Notes under the pieces: generated by a model | Seen by the model: the letters and a program-made list of their open reading frames with translations, nothing else | What the model was told of the DNA's origin: nothing | Databases searched by the model: none | Shown: positions 45,109-56,720 of the stretch, piece after piece | Numbering within the stretch: the first letter of the stretch is position 1 | Layout of the letters: every line of letters starts with the position of its first letter | Program-made: the position numbers and the translations under genes | Source: Tethya wilhelma | Taxonomy: Eukaryota > Porifera > Demospongiae > Tethyida > Tethyidae | NCBI GenBank assembly: GCA_964030475.1 | Contig: CAXIPT010000004.1 | Span: forward strand, 3,290,956 to 3,354,955 | Length of the DNA: 64,000 bases | Direction of reading: 5' to 3'

Positions 45109-45441
45109 GTTTATCGTATGCATTGTCTATCTATGGGTGCAAAAGCACATCATGCAGTGTTAATCTATCTACGTCAGTAGACAGTTAAGTATAAATAAAG
45201 ATCTAGTCCTTACCTGGTAAATTATGCTGCTGATATAGCCTGTACAATTATACGTATAAAAAACTGCTCCACTGTCATATGATCATATCAGCTCGGGAAC
45301 CAGAATCGAACACGTGAATGACACAATAATTATTAAATTTAGCATGTGCATGCGCATATGCATGGCTATCAGGGGAAAATCCCGAAATACAATTAAAAAT
45401 TCAATTATTATTATCTGTGCAACAAAGACTTTATACATGTT

Positions 45442-46415
45442 TTAACCAAATCCTGGATGAGTTATTGCCACAATCTTCTTTGAGCATTCACTAGGAGGAG
45501 CCCCCTTAGTGTACATGCGAGCTGATTCCAATAAAACGTGACCTGCACTTCCAACTCAGTCTCAATAAACGTCATTGGCAGAGCACCCTCAGACACTGCC
45601 GGACTACCTAAATTTGTCCACATTACGAATTTCATACATGCTGATTGCTTGACGGCGGCTTCAGCTGCTGTATGAAGAAGCACACGAGCAATAAGGATAT
45701 CGTCACTAAAGAGTGGTCCAACAACTTACTTGATGACATTCAAGCACTGCACAACGAGTGACTATGTAGCCAATAACATCTCCGTTGTTGCTCATCACCA
45801 CCCATCCAAGACTTTGAGGAATTGTGAACCATTTTTGTAAGAAGTCACGTCTAGTTGCTCCAAACACTGATGCATCATACTTGAGCAGGGTTTCAAAATC
45901 TACATCAGATATTGTCTTGATATTTATACCACGCTGTGATACAGCCTTTTCATTAGCTTCACAAAATGCTTCCACAACATTTGAGCAGGAAATAATGTAC
46001 TCTTTGCCACGTCGTTCTTCTTTAAAACCCATCTTTTCATAGAATTGTCACCAATGCCATCAAGACTGAGATTACAATCCTTTGGCAATGAGTCCCACAT
46101 GGCCCTCCCAATCATCTTGCCATAACCTTTCCCACGATGCTTCTTGTCAACAACAAAACATCCGAGGTAATAGAAGCAGTTTACGTCACCTTCTTCACCA
46201 TACTTGCTGGCACACACTACACCAACTCTCTCTCCTTTTATATAGCCAATAAAGAATCCAGGCTTCACTGCAGGGCTGACATGAGTGAGACTATGGGCAC
46301 CAGCTGAGGCCCATTGCTCTTGGATGACCAATCTTTTCACAAACTCAAAGTCTTCCTTACAAGTGGCTTGTCTCACAACAAACTCGGATTCAGTGGATGT
46401 TTCTCTGTCGTTCAT
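45442..46415 (-). pseudogene. GNAT N-acetyltransferase, frameshifted
   Basis: The best start is ATG 46415 (MNDRETSTESEFVVRQATCK). The first frame covers the GNAT fold: FFIGYIKGERVGVVCASKYG, CFVVDKKHRGKGYGKMIGRA (acetyl-CoA motif R-x-x-G-x-G/A as RGKGYG) and LSLDGIGDNS. The protein should then read YEKMGFKEERRGKEYIISCS, but this is one frame away, so a base is missing near 46038. The second part (FGATRRDFLQKWFTIPQSLG, WVVMSNNGDVIGYIVTR) is the Acetyltransf_18-like C-terminal domain. A second shift near 45725 leads to GPLFSDDILIARVLLHTAAE, and a third near 45545 to HVLLESARMYTKGAPPSE with stop TAA 45444-45442. Three shifts argue for a pseudogene or poor sequence rather than introns, because no adequate intron fits. 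Confidence 0.72.
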
Positions 46416-46877
46416 CTTGACATCATCTTCATGTTGACATAACCCGTGGCCAGAAGAGGAAGGACACACTTGACCTTGTCTAATGAGGTCACTGATTGAT
46501 TTTCTTTATCTCTGTAAGCAAGCTGAGGCACAATCTTTTCCACAATCGTCCGAGCCCATAGCATGTTGATACCAACGGGCATAGTGCGCATGCTCAGTAT
46601 AGAGAAAAGTGAGTTTGGTGCGGTACTGTGCAAGTACGTAGTTGTAGACTCTGATCTGCAGTCTGATGTGCCGCAACTGTGAACTAATATAAGTAATGAA
46701 AACTGATTCACTAATCACGAGATAGTCAAGTATATTATATAAATGTAGCAATTCAATTCATCCATACACTTAGTATTACTTAACTGTAGCTAACAACTTT
46801 TCGAAAGCATCATTATATTAAAACTATACAGCACCCATTTGTTATAAACTAGACTACTTGAGCTTTATAACAACTGT

Positions 46878-47528
46878 TCAATAATTACAAATAACAGACA
46901 TCTGTGGTTTATTACTGCTTCGCTCACGACTGTAAAATCTCACCTCCCGGCCAGCTCGGTTGTCATTTGTAGCATAGATCAAGACACCATTATTAGGTTG
47001 ACCAGAGAGCCAGTTCCTAGCAGCTTCCGTGATATCAAATTCGACATAACCAGCAGGTCGTCCAGCATATATAGTTACTGTATCTAGCCGTTGACTATTT
47101 GTATCAGCTCCACCAATGCTAAGATAAGGAGTACTCCAAGGATAATCTCTTGTAGCTTGATTTTCTGTCCAGAATTTCTTCACTTGATGAACAGCCAGGG
47201 GTCTTGGAATAAAGGGAACATCCCGAACACTTCGAAAGCTTGCTTTGTGGGAGTACCAGTAATAGAGGTACATTTTGGCTGACTTGATAGATTTACAACT
47301 TGACGGGATATCTTCGAATTTGATTAAGGTACGTTTCAGTGGATAGCCAGGATGATTTCCTGCAATTAGAATATTAAAATGATTTTGATTCCTGCTGTTG
47401 TATACAAATACATCAGCTGTGGCATCCAACGTGTGGACATATCCATCGCCAAGATCCGTAGTCCTAAGAGCATGACAGCACTGAATAGTGATGGCTAGCA
47501 TCAGCAATCCACCAAGGAAGGACTTCAT
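46878..47528 (-). CDS. Secreted CBM96/DNRLRE-like domain protein, intronless
   Basis: Single ORF of 216 residues. MKSFLGGLLMLAITIQCCHA is a signal peptide. The mature part is one beta-sandwich domain of the DNRLRE/CBM96 type: a start with DATADVFVYNSRNQNHFNIL, LKRTLIKFEDIPSSCKSIKS, AKMYLYYWYS, the VHQVKKFWTENQATRDYPWS segment and a C-terminal GYVEFDITEAARNWLSGQ then NNGVLIYATND. In bacteria and some invertebrates this domain binds carbohydrate and sits in secreted enzymes; here it stands alone with no catalytic domain. It is probably an extracellular glycan-binding protein. The lack of introns and the family's mainly prokaryotic distribution make past lateral transfer worth testing. Confidence 0.75.
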   Translation of the reverse strand: MKSFLGGLLMLAITIQCCHALRTTDLGDGYVHTLDATADVFVYNSRNQNHFNILIAGNHPGYPLKRTLIKFEDIPSSCKSIKSAKMYLYYWYSHKASFRSVRDVPFIPRPLAVHQVKKFWTENQATRDYPWSTPYLSIGGADTNSQRLDTVTIYAGRPAGYVEFDITEAARNWLSGQPNNGVLIYATNDNRAGREVRFYSRERSSNKPQMSVICNY

Positions 47529-47529
47529 A

Positions 47530-49010
47530 ATTTGTTATTCTTATGAGATTTTGCAGTCAATTTGAGGTATATATAATTATAGCGTGTTTCAATCAATCAG
47601 CCTTCAGTGCTTTCAGAGTTAAATATATAAATATAATTGCTGGTATTAACTTGAAAGTTTTTTTTCCATTGACAACTCTTAAAGTTCCGACAGTCAGTTG
47701 TTAATTGCAATATTGCTCGAACAGGTACCGGTTGAGCCTGTACATTCACAGCATGCATTGCTAAGGAGAGTGCCTTTTATAACCTTACAGTCATGTATTG
47801 GCTCTGCTGTGTATAATTTATATATACAATGTACAATGTACATGCACATGCACATGGCAGTCATGTGTTTGCACTTTTAATATTGCTAATAGGCCAGTCC
47901 TTTGGTCAGGGAGCATCAAGGTGGCACTGGTGGTTTTCCTGTACGTGGGAAGATGCTTTTCACAAGTGTTACAATGTGCTCCTCAGAATTAAGTCAGTAT
48001 AATTACTCCAGACTGATGAGACCTCAAATTGAAACTATAAGCAATTATACTACTTGGACAAGAACAACAACACGTTATAATGTGCACGTCTACGTCTTTG
48101 ATGAGTATGTAAGTTTAATCATAGATAATATAGGGCTATATTATCTATGGTTTAATGGACCTATATAGCTGAACCGAAGCTACATACATGCATGCAACGC
48201 CTACATGTGGCTAAGTACAACTCACAATCATCAAAGATTATTATGTAACATTGTTTTTCCCATCTGGATTCTCAAATTTGAAGTGATGCCTAATTATTAC
48301 AGTGGCTCAAACTGAAAGGAATAACATCCTTTCAGATCTTTGCCAGGTCATATGCATTTTAACCAGCCTCAGTCAAGCTGAGTCAACAAATGGCGCGCAT
48401 GTATGTCTGAATGAGTGAGTCAATTAGTGAACTCACAGTGTGAACCTTTCATAATAATAACCATACTTGCTCATGCAGACAAGTGCCCATATATAGTTGG
48501 ATCCAGGCTATAGTGGGGTACAGGACTTTGTTTGTATAGGCGTATCAATATTATAATTTTAATACCAGTATATGACATCTTAATAGTGCATGCATTGATG
48601 ATATTATGTATATACTAGCTATAGGTCAGTATAACAAGAATAATTATAATGTAACTTATATAAATTAATTTGCCCCATAATTATGTGTAACAATATTGTA
48701 ATTATATAGTTTACCCGTAAAAAGTATTATCATAATAGTAACATCATGATAACAAAATGATCTATCACAACAATGTACGTGTCAAGCAAGTTTCAAACTG
48801 ATCAGTCTATGGTATTGGTATACAAAACACATTAAACTTGCACAGATTATAAGGTAAAAATCATTAATTAATGCGAAATATTATTTAAAATGATAATCAA
48901 TAATAATAACAATAATAATCATAAGATAATGATGTGTGCAAAAACACAAAAACAAAACAAAAAAGTCTACAAATCAACCAGAACACACACTACGAATCAC
49001 TTCATCACAT
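47530..49010. other. Intergenic region, AT-rich
   Basis: Between the CBM96-like gene promoter and the 3' end of SRF. No exon or clear repeat element is supported. Confidence 0.45.
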
Positions 49011-49018
49011 TACTACGA

Positions 49019-51213
49019 CTACTTTGATGCTGACTCATGTTCAGTGGGTTCTCGGTCTATCAACCTATCATCACCATTTCCATCCGAGGGAGACAAATTG
49101 GGTGAAATTAAAGGGGGCGGAAGAAAGCCGGGGGTAGATCCGCTCAGGGACTGGATGGAGCTCAGTGCCGGCATGAGGGTGGACATGTCCGTAGGGAGAG
49201 AGAGACCCAGGCCGGGAGGGAAGTTGGGGAGGGACATGGAGGCAGAGGACGTGGAGGAGGTGGGGTTATCCAGCTGTAAGTGTGTGTGTGTGTGTGTGTG
49301 TGTGTATGTAAGTGTGTGTGACTGCTGTGGGCGTTAGTGAATAGGCTCATTGTTATGTAGCTGTGTATACTCCCAGACCAAAACATCCTTTCATGCTATA
49401 ATGTCTATACTCTTAAAATTTAATTCAAATTTACAAGTTTGTGAATCTACTGAATGTTGTACTTACAGATACATATAAGTGCAGATGCATACTCATTAAA
49501 TATTGTGATATTTCTTTTTCAAGCACCATCTTCATTAGCCTCGTACCCAGGCCCCTCCCATCAAGGGAGAGGGCCAAAGTACACACTGTTTGCGCATGCT
49601 CAATTTTCCCAAAGTTGCTCACCTTGACCTCACGATAGTGCAATAGTTGGCAGTTGTGACACGAAACTGTTTACTTGCTCCATATGATGGTCCACGTGGA
49701 CAGTAACGTATACTGAAAAATATGCGGGAAAGTACAGAGAAAACTTAGCGCATGCACAAACAGTGTGTACGAGGCTCCCTCCATTCTTGACGGGAGGGGC
49801 CTAGGTATGAGGCTACATGAACACATGTGTACCACACATGATTAATGCTCTAAGAATAACCACACAATTACATACACATGTTGAGCTGCATGTACAGTAC
49901 CTTGTCCTCATCCGTCATCTGGTAATTATTATTCAGCTCCGTTTCCTCGTAGCCCGTTGAAGACATCCTCACGTCAAATTGTTCCGGGGGGAGAGTGGGA
50001 GGGGCCTGAGGGGGATCGGGCTGATGGAGACACGTCTGAATAAGAGCCTTGCCGGCTTCAGAGGTGATCATGGGCTGGAGCTTAGGAGTGGCAAAGGTGT
50101 AGACATGACCAGTTTCAGACGCCACCATCAACATCACCTGTATGAGTGTAGAAAGTAATAGGTAAAGGACTCTCACTGAGAGTTATACAAGTATAGCCAG
50201 AAATATTGACTGGGATATTAATTTGACGGTTTGACAGTCAAAGTCCAAATCAGCAAATTTAAATTCGTCGATATTTTTACTATACGTTCCATGGAGCAAC
50301 AGTAAATTTTTTTGACTATCAATATTTCCGCCCATACAGCATACATGGCAAAATGAAGGAAAGAAATCTTGAGATCTACACCTGGACTTGAATCCCATAC
50401 ATAATTTCGGTGTGAACGCTTAGCCAATTTAGGCCTGCTTCTCATGTGTGAGACACGCCCACTGGTTGGTAAAAAGCGTGCTCTCTGTGCATTTGCAAAA
50501 ATCAATCAACCAGTGGGCGTGTCTCACACATCACCAATTGTTAACTGGATAAGCGTTCTAACCCGAAATTATCCAGTTGAATGCTCTTACTAGTCAGCTA
50601 CTATAATTCAAATGCAATGTAGAAGCATAATAATTATCATAATAATTATCATATAGACAGTAGTTGACTACCAAACAAGATCTCAAGGTCTATACATAGA
50701 GGCTATCCAATACAAAAATTCCATGCATTCATGGACATGTTGCGATGATCACAAATAGCATAACATTGTTCATGTACCTGATTGAGCAGGCTTAGGACAA
50801 ACATAAACTGCTGACCTTGAAAGGCTAAGTACACCAAGTACCATAAGTGCACAGCTACTTCAAGTACATTACATAAACATGTAGTACTATGTATAGCTAC
50901 AACAGTATGCTGTGAGGGCTCCAGAACAAACAAACCAACCAACCCAGCAAAAACATTTCCTCACTCTTTCTCACACATGTACCTGTGTTCCAGTGAGCGT
51001 GCTCAGTTCGTAAGCTTTCTTCATGATATTGGACTTCCTCTTAGAGAAGGTGGTGTAGCGACGCAGCTTGTTCTTGATGTACTCCATCGGGATCTTGACT
51101 CTACCACGGGTCTTCTTGCCCGGAGCAGGTTTTGGTTTCTGGTCTGACGACTTTTCTTCGTTGTCGCTGGAGTCTGAGCTCTTGTGACCAGAATCTTGAG
51201 GCTGATCAGGTAG

Positions 51214-51248
<35 letters not shown>

Positions 51249-51249
51249 T

Positions 51250-51304
<55 letters not shown>

Positions 51305-53191
51305 GAGTGTACATGTAAATAAACTCCATAGCTAACTTCAGAGTAGTGTAAGACAACTATTTATCTACAAAATTGAGGGTATGTTAATCTTGCTCCATGG
51401 CTCACAGAGTCATAATAGCTTTTCCACCCAATAGACTCAAATTCTAGATAATGCACACCACAGTTGCTGACTATATATATTGCCTCATGGAATATATGAC
51501 TGAGAATCCTACGTTTTTTGGTACATATTTAGCATTATTTAATTGATAAGAGCAACCATGTGTACACAACCTGCCATATTATACTAATAGTCTAGCTACC
51601 CCTTCCATGGCACAATTACTGTACAGTTTGGTGACATATGACCCAGCTGCCTGCTCATCTCCATTGACAATGCCAAATTTTCTGATATAACTCAACTAGT
51701 TCATGTACATGTATGTGCGTGTGTGTATTCTGAGTGTGCCAAGCATAATGAAGTACCATTGATGCCTTCAGTACTTATAAGAAAAGCGCAATGTAGTTTA
51801 CATGTACACAACTTTTTCACAACTACTGCATGTACTAGCCTCATTCCCAGGCCTTCTCCAGCTTAATGTTGAACCTCACGAAATATAAATATGCACCAGG
51901 AAAGGACTGGGAACAAGGCTAACATGTACAATGCTTTTAGAAACCAAAAGAATCTGTTCTACATACACTACACATGTACTGTACACATACACATTGAAGG
52001 AGCATACATTTAACCATGACTACTAAGCTAGGTGTTGTTTTACTAGAGGCTCTAGTAAAGCTGTTAGGTGTCACACTGAGTCCCAGAATTTTTCTGGGAT
52101 GATCTTTCTCTCTCAGCATTCCACTGACACATGTATACATAATCTACGTGTACATAACCTGGTGTAGCATACACTAACATATGTACCTGTATACTCTATA
52201 CACAGTGACACAACAATAACATGCTAGTACACACATACTACCCCTGTGGGGGCAGGAGTTCAAAGTGGTTCAATCGCCCAGCGATTTTGAAACCAAAACA
52301 AACAATTAGAGCACGAGAGCCATCAAGAATGCAATCAGTTTGTTCTATCACAACAATACATGACTGATTAACGGACCGCAGCTTAAGAATGTCACACATG
52401 TAGTTAGCCAATACCTGCCACCATCACAAGGAGAACATACTTACAAGAGCAAAGTGTGTTTGCTATTCTCAAGACTTAAAACTATAATGACTAAAAGGTA
52501 AAGTGTTTAAAACATAAATAAACTGTAAAGCGAGCTTTATAGCTACAGTACAAAGTACACTGTACTCATTGTATAAAAAATCACAACTGACACTACATGT
52601 TATGTGTATTTCCACAAAATTGTGATGATTATTACAGAACGCTTCACAGACTGCCGGCTAGTTTCATTATCACTGCCACTCAGATCAAGTTAGCAATACT
52701 ATAGCCTTATTCTCATGCCTGCTTTGAAGCTTTCCTTTTTTCTTCTTTTTCTCGTATCCAATGATTTGGTATTTCAGCACAAGCTGGGGGTAAGCCCATA
52801 CAGTAAATATCCAAAGAGTGAAAAAATGGTCTGGAGAAAGGAGGCTAGACAATAGTACTGTAGTACAGTCATTGGTTGCTAAGCCGCAGTGATTAGTTTC
52901 AAGACTATCAAGTTAGCTCTCGACATCCTTTTACACTGTGAAACAACACACACTCTAATTGTATTATCCAACCCACCCATCCTGAATTACCTCAGGCCTG
53001 ACAGCTATAAGTGTTTGCTGCCATAGATACCCACATAGGCTATTGTGGTAGTAAGGACATCCCCCCACATAAAGAGTACAGTGAAGGTGGTCAAAATAGA
53101 ACTCTTACATGTCAACAGCGATGATGTGTATATAGCAAACAGGAAGTGACACACACACACACTCACACACTCTCTCTTTCTCTCTCTCTTT

Positions 53192-53225
<34 letters not shown>

Positions 53226-54449
53226 GCCATACAGGCCATAAGAAGACATTCAGAACCTAGAATCATAGAACCATGCTCTTTAGCTGAACACTGACCATGC
53301 ACATGTGTAGACCATAAGGAGATACACTGCCATTGTTTAGAGCCTAATTTAATGAACACAAATAACTATTAGCAATGGCAACTGGATTTGATGACATGTA
53401 CCAATATGCTAAGTCATCAAAAAGCTTTAGGTTTCGCATAAATATTTAAATATTATACATATACACATGAAAACACAATATATGTGGCTTAACTACTGGT
53501 CTTTACACAAATTATGTGAACAAGAAGCAAGTACTGTTTAGCTGAGTGAGTCAACACTGGATCTGGTACAATAACATGCACATGGTATGATCTAGAGGAA
53601 GGACAACACACAAGCGATTCTCTCCGTTTAGCTGGCAAGTTTACAAATTGCATTCCAACAATACCGGGAATAGATCAAGTGCTCTCCATACTGAACTTGC
53701 CAGGGCAATAAGGTCAGCACTCTACATTATACCTCCTCAGTATGGGGGTGAATTTATATTAAAGTTAAGTATAATTTATGCACATCACATACAGTGTTAC
53801 TTTAAGCTATGACCCTAGCTCAGCCTTGTTCCCAGGCTCCTCCCTCGTGTATATTTTCTTCGAGCCTGGGAACGAGACAACCCCTAGCTATTTTTTCTAT
53901 ATGAGGAGGAAGAAACGTTGGTATGAAGCTATGTACACAGTGCAGCCAAAGGCACCAGAGAGAGCCTATAATTGTATTCACAGACTACAACAATACTGAA
54001 TCTCTAACACCGATACTGTGCATGTGTGTATCACTATTTACATAACTTACGCTAGCACTGGCTCCAGCCAGCAATTGGTTGGCCAAGAAATGTGCTTGAG
54101 CCTCTTCCAATGATGTCATCATTACATCATTCGGTCCAACAGCATGTAAAGAAGTGGGTGTGACGAAATTGGTAGCAAGGTTGTCGCTAAGGTGACCCAT
54201 TTCCATATTAGGAAATGCTGACGAGGAGGGCATCGAAGCATTACCGTTTAGCGGAGGGGAAATAGCTTGTACTAATTGTGATGTGTGAGGGGTGTGGGTG
54301 TGATGGGTGTGAGGGTAGAGTGAGTCATGATAAGACGTGGGTGGTTGCTTGTGTGATTGTTTCGAAGGTGAGTGCTTGTTACTGGAGGAGGATGATGGTT
54401 GAGAGAGAGAGGAAGACTTTTGAGAGTTGGAGGAGGACAGTGGCTGCTG
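49019..54449 (-). CDS. SRF: Serum response factor (MADS-box transcription factor)
   Basis: Four minus-strand exons, all phase 0: 54051-54449, 50983-51213, 49901-50137 and 49019-49273 (stop TAG 49021-49019). The second and third exons encode the MADS box and SAM extension almost as in human SRF: GKKTRGRVKIPMEYIKNKLR, RYTTFSKRKSNIMKKAYELS, TLTGTQ, then VASETGHVYTFATPKLQPMI, TSEAGKALIQTCL and MSSTGYEETEL. The MADS box binds CArG boxes as a dimer and the extension recruits cofactors such as MRTF or TCF. The first visible exon is Gln/Ser/His-rich (QQPLSSSNSQKSSSLSQPSS, then LEEAQAHFLANQLLAGASAS); the last is Pro/Ser-rich and presumably the activation domain. No start-codon exon was found upstream of 54449, where a CA/GA repeat lies; ATG 54233 is an in-frame alternative. 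Confidence 0.93.
49536..49815. mobile_element. Palindromic element, GCCTCGTACCCAGGCCCCTCCC type
   Basis: TTAGCCTCGTACCCAGGCCCCTCCC at the left; GGGAGGGGCCTAGGTATGAGGCTA at the right. The element has a longer centre than its relatives, also inversely repeated (GTGTGTACGAGG..CACACTGTTTGCGC). It lies in an SRF intron. Confidence 0.75.
50188..50340. mobile_element. MITE of the ACCGTA group, degenerate ends
   Basis: AGTATAGCCAGAAATATTGACTGGGATATT and CAATATTTCCGCCCATACAGC at its ends. Related to 41916. In an SRF intron. Confidence 0.6.
51214..51295. repeat. (GT)n-(GA)n microsatellite at an SRF acceptor
   Basis: The polypyrimidine tract of the MADS-exon acceptor is itself the microsatellite (CA/CT on the transcribed strand). 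Confidence 0.88.
51836..51921. mobile_element. Short palindromic element, GCCTCATTCCCAGGCC type
   Basis: TAGCCTCATTCCCAGGCCTTCTCC and GGACTGGGAACAAGGCTA. In SRF intron 1. Confidence 0.7.
53822..53877. mobile_element. 56-bp palindrome, GCCTTGTTCCCAGGCTCC type
   Basis: AGCCTTGTTCCCAGGCTC and GAGCCTGGGAACGAGAC flank a loop of about 20 bases. One of the smallest members of the family. Confidence 0.8.
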
Positions 54450-54456
54450 CTGGTGT

Positions 54457-54468
54457 GTGTGTGTGTGT

Positions 54469-54533
<65 letters not shown>
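54457..54533. repeat. (GT)n-(GA)n microsatellite
   Basis: Immediately upstream, in gene orientation, of the first visible SRF exon. It forms its acceptor tract and may hide an unassembled upstream region. Confidence 0.9.
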
Positions 54534-54535
<2 letters not shown>

Positions 54536-55018
54536 CAAGTGTGTGTGCATATATATATACAAAGGAACATGTAATATTTTTGGGAATGCTGTTTCGTTCG
54601 CAAAACTCTCAGTGGCTACAAATGTGTATATCCACATTACACTGGAAAGATGGCAAGGTGAGACTACATAACACATGACGTTTCACTCAACTGATCACCT
54701 TGTACACATAGCTAAAGTACATGCACATTTTGATCTTTTATCTCCTATACTTAAAGCTACAGAAGGGATCGATTATGTGCTAACGATGGGATAGGATTCA
54801 GTTCTGCTCTTCGTATAGTCTAGTTCTGAGTGTAGGAGGCTTGTAGCACACATCACGACATTACTGCAACAGTGAGATTGTGTACGACTTCGATACAGTC
54901 TACGAAGTACAAGACTAAGACATTTTCTACACCAACTAGACAACATGCAGAGTCTAACTTGTTTCTCTAAAGCAACTTCTAAGGTTCCAAATCATCATAC
55001 AGGTTACTTAATACTAAC

Positions 55019-55131
55019 AGCTTCGTTCCCTAGCTCTCCCTTTGACCTTATACTCACAGTAAGCAAGGGAGCCGATCCTCTTCCTTACCGTGACTGTAAG
55101 GTCAAAGGAGAGAGCCGGGGAACAAGGCTTT
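55019..55131. mobile_element. Palindromic element at a gene 3' end
   Basis: GCTTCGTTCCCTAGCTCTCCCTTTGACCTTA and the inverse TAAGGTCAAAGGAGAGAGCCGGGGAACAAGGCTT. The C-terminal residues of the ORF above it (KALFPGSLL) are translated from this element. Confidence 0.85.
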
Positions 55132-55977
55132 AATACCTACATTTAACATCCAAAAGTTCTCGCAGTTGATATCCAGTACACCCATTCTTCTAAGTGCGTC
55201 CTTCTGACCTTGATTCAAAGGAAACATGACATCTTTTACGGCATGAGGCACTTGAAAAGTCACTTGAACACATTCAACCCCGCCGTACGTAGTCATGCTT
55301 GCCTCACACAAACATAATGTACAATCATTGAGTAGCATTATCTCACAGAGGCGACTGTGAAAGCTTTGCAAGAACTGTTTCAAAGTTTGCCGCTTCAATT
55401 CCTTCGACACTAAAACGGTCACTGGTACTTGGTGGACGTCACAAAATTGAGGACACTTGACTAATTCTCTTTCAGAAAAAGCTTCCAAAGTTGCCCTATA
55501 CTCTCGAACAAGGTCCTGATCTTTCGGTGTTCCTAGCTCATTTGCTAGGGCTTCATATACATGGTATTGAAGCACAGAATGTTCCTCAGGCAGAGATGCT
55601 AGTAAGGATCGGACATTTTTAGCTTTCTTCAAATCGTACAAACAGTCCTCCAGCAGAGGCTGGTCTGAACGGGACGGGTGGAAAGCCTTTAAGTTGTTCA
55701 AGACTCGAATGATGTTTGTAGTGCTCACTTTTCTCTCTATGAGTGATTTCTTGACGACTGATTTGAGAGTGGTGAACTTGTGAACCACGTCATGATGATC
55801 CATGTGTGACTTATCCATAGCTTGTGTAATGATCCTAGCTAGTTTAATAGTAATCCCCAGCCAGCCTATAAGTATGATATCTTGGCTGTGAGTCTCAGTG
55901 TAGCCTGCCCCTGATAAGATACAGACTTGAGTGATCTCAGAACGAAAATCCACCAGTAATATCGCTTCTTTCTGCCT
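55102..55977 (-). CDS. Unrecognised protein, about 285-residue open exon
   Basis: A long open frame on the minus strand with no ATG at its 5' edge; it opens after a TAA and a likely AAAGGCAG acceptor at about 55976 (KEAILLVDFRSEITQVCILS). An internal ATG near 55824 (MDKSHMDHHDVVHKF) is an alternative start. The first half is helical and charged (SLIERKVSTTNIIRVLNNLK, LLASLPEEHSVLQYHVYEAL); the second half has a conserved-looking Cys-rich beta part (ELVKCPQFCDVHQVPVTVLV, LNDCTLCLCEASMTTYGGVE). The last residues come from a foldback element, so the native C-terminus probably ends or splices near 55142. I do not recognise the family. It lies on the same strand as SRF and directly upstream. Confidence 0.55.
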   Translation of the reverse strand, partial: RQKEAILLVDFRSEITQVCILSGAGYTETHSQDIILIGWLGITIKLARIITQAMDKSHMDHHDVVHKFTTLKSVVKKSLIERKVSTTNIIRVLNNLKAFHPSRSDQPLLEDCLYDLKKAKNVRSLLASLPEEHSVLQYHVYEALANELGTPKDQDLVREYRATLEAFSERELVKCPQFCDVHQVPVTVLVSKELKRQTLKQFLQSFHSRLCEIMLLNDCTLCLCEASMTTYGGVECVQVTFQVPHAVKDVMFPLNQGQKDALRRMGVLDINCENFWMLNVGIKALFPGSLL

Positions 55978-55979
55978 TT

Positions 55980-56457
55980 ATTGACGATTCAATAAGTTAC
56001 ATTGATCAAGTAGAGAGTTTCCAAGCTGTAAGCATCTTCATAAACACATAACAAGCGGCGATTTCTTTGGCTTGTTCTTCTGTTTCTATCACGCACTTGC
56101 TGACTTGACAAAAAAATGTACGAGGTGCCCCGACAAGGGGTGTGTCAGTTTGTATGACGTAATATGAAGGGTGTGTCAGCTACAGCGCGGCCTAGATTCC
56201 TTGCTGATTAGCAGCAACTGAGCTGCAAACTATATACTCCATGGATCGCGATCTATAGTGTTGTAATGTAAAGTAAACATACATACATTGAATACTATAC
56301 GTATCAGTCTATATAATATAGGGAGCTGCATGTTGCACGTAGATTCGATATTCAAATTGATCAACATGACAGTACCACGTGCATAGGGGGACTTTCCCTA
56401 GACAACACATGACGCTGCTGCATACGCTGATGCTCGAGCGCTCGAAGAGAAATATAG
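55980..56457. other. Putative divergent promoter region
   Basis: Non-coding interval between the minus-strand ORF and the plus-strand lectin gene. No exon and no clear promoter motif recognised. Confidence 0.4.
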
Positions 56458-56666
56458 ATGGAGCCTCAACCTGTGTGGCTGCACTCACTGCTGCTGTGTC
56501 TAGCAGGCATGCTGATGCTGGAGCAGGTGCTCCTAGTGAAATGTAAGCAGCTTAACCATGTATTGAAAATAATCAGTCATGATCTGTCAGTTTGCAATAC
56601 ATCATAATTTTTGCCATTATTCATGCATGCAATTTCTATGGCTTGATTCACTAGTCTGGCAGCTGG

Positions 56667-56720
<54 letters not shown>

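Larger units (their letters stand above)
51300..54050. other. SRF intron 1, non-coding
   Basis: 2.8-kb intron with a CA/CT tract (53150-53224) and two small palindromes listed separately. No exon is supported. Confidence 0.6.

Noticed and set aside
46412..46751. ORFs upstream of the GNAT start
   Set aside because: No GNAT similarity; the conserved part begins after ATG 46415.
54278..54574. Plus-strand ORF with Arg-Glu repeats
   Set aside because: Translation of the GA repeat and the antisense of an SRF exon.
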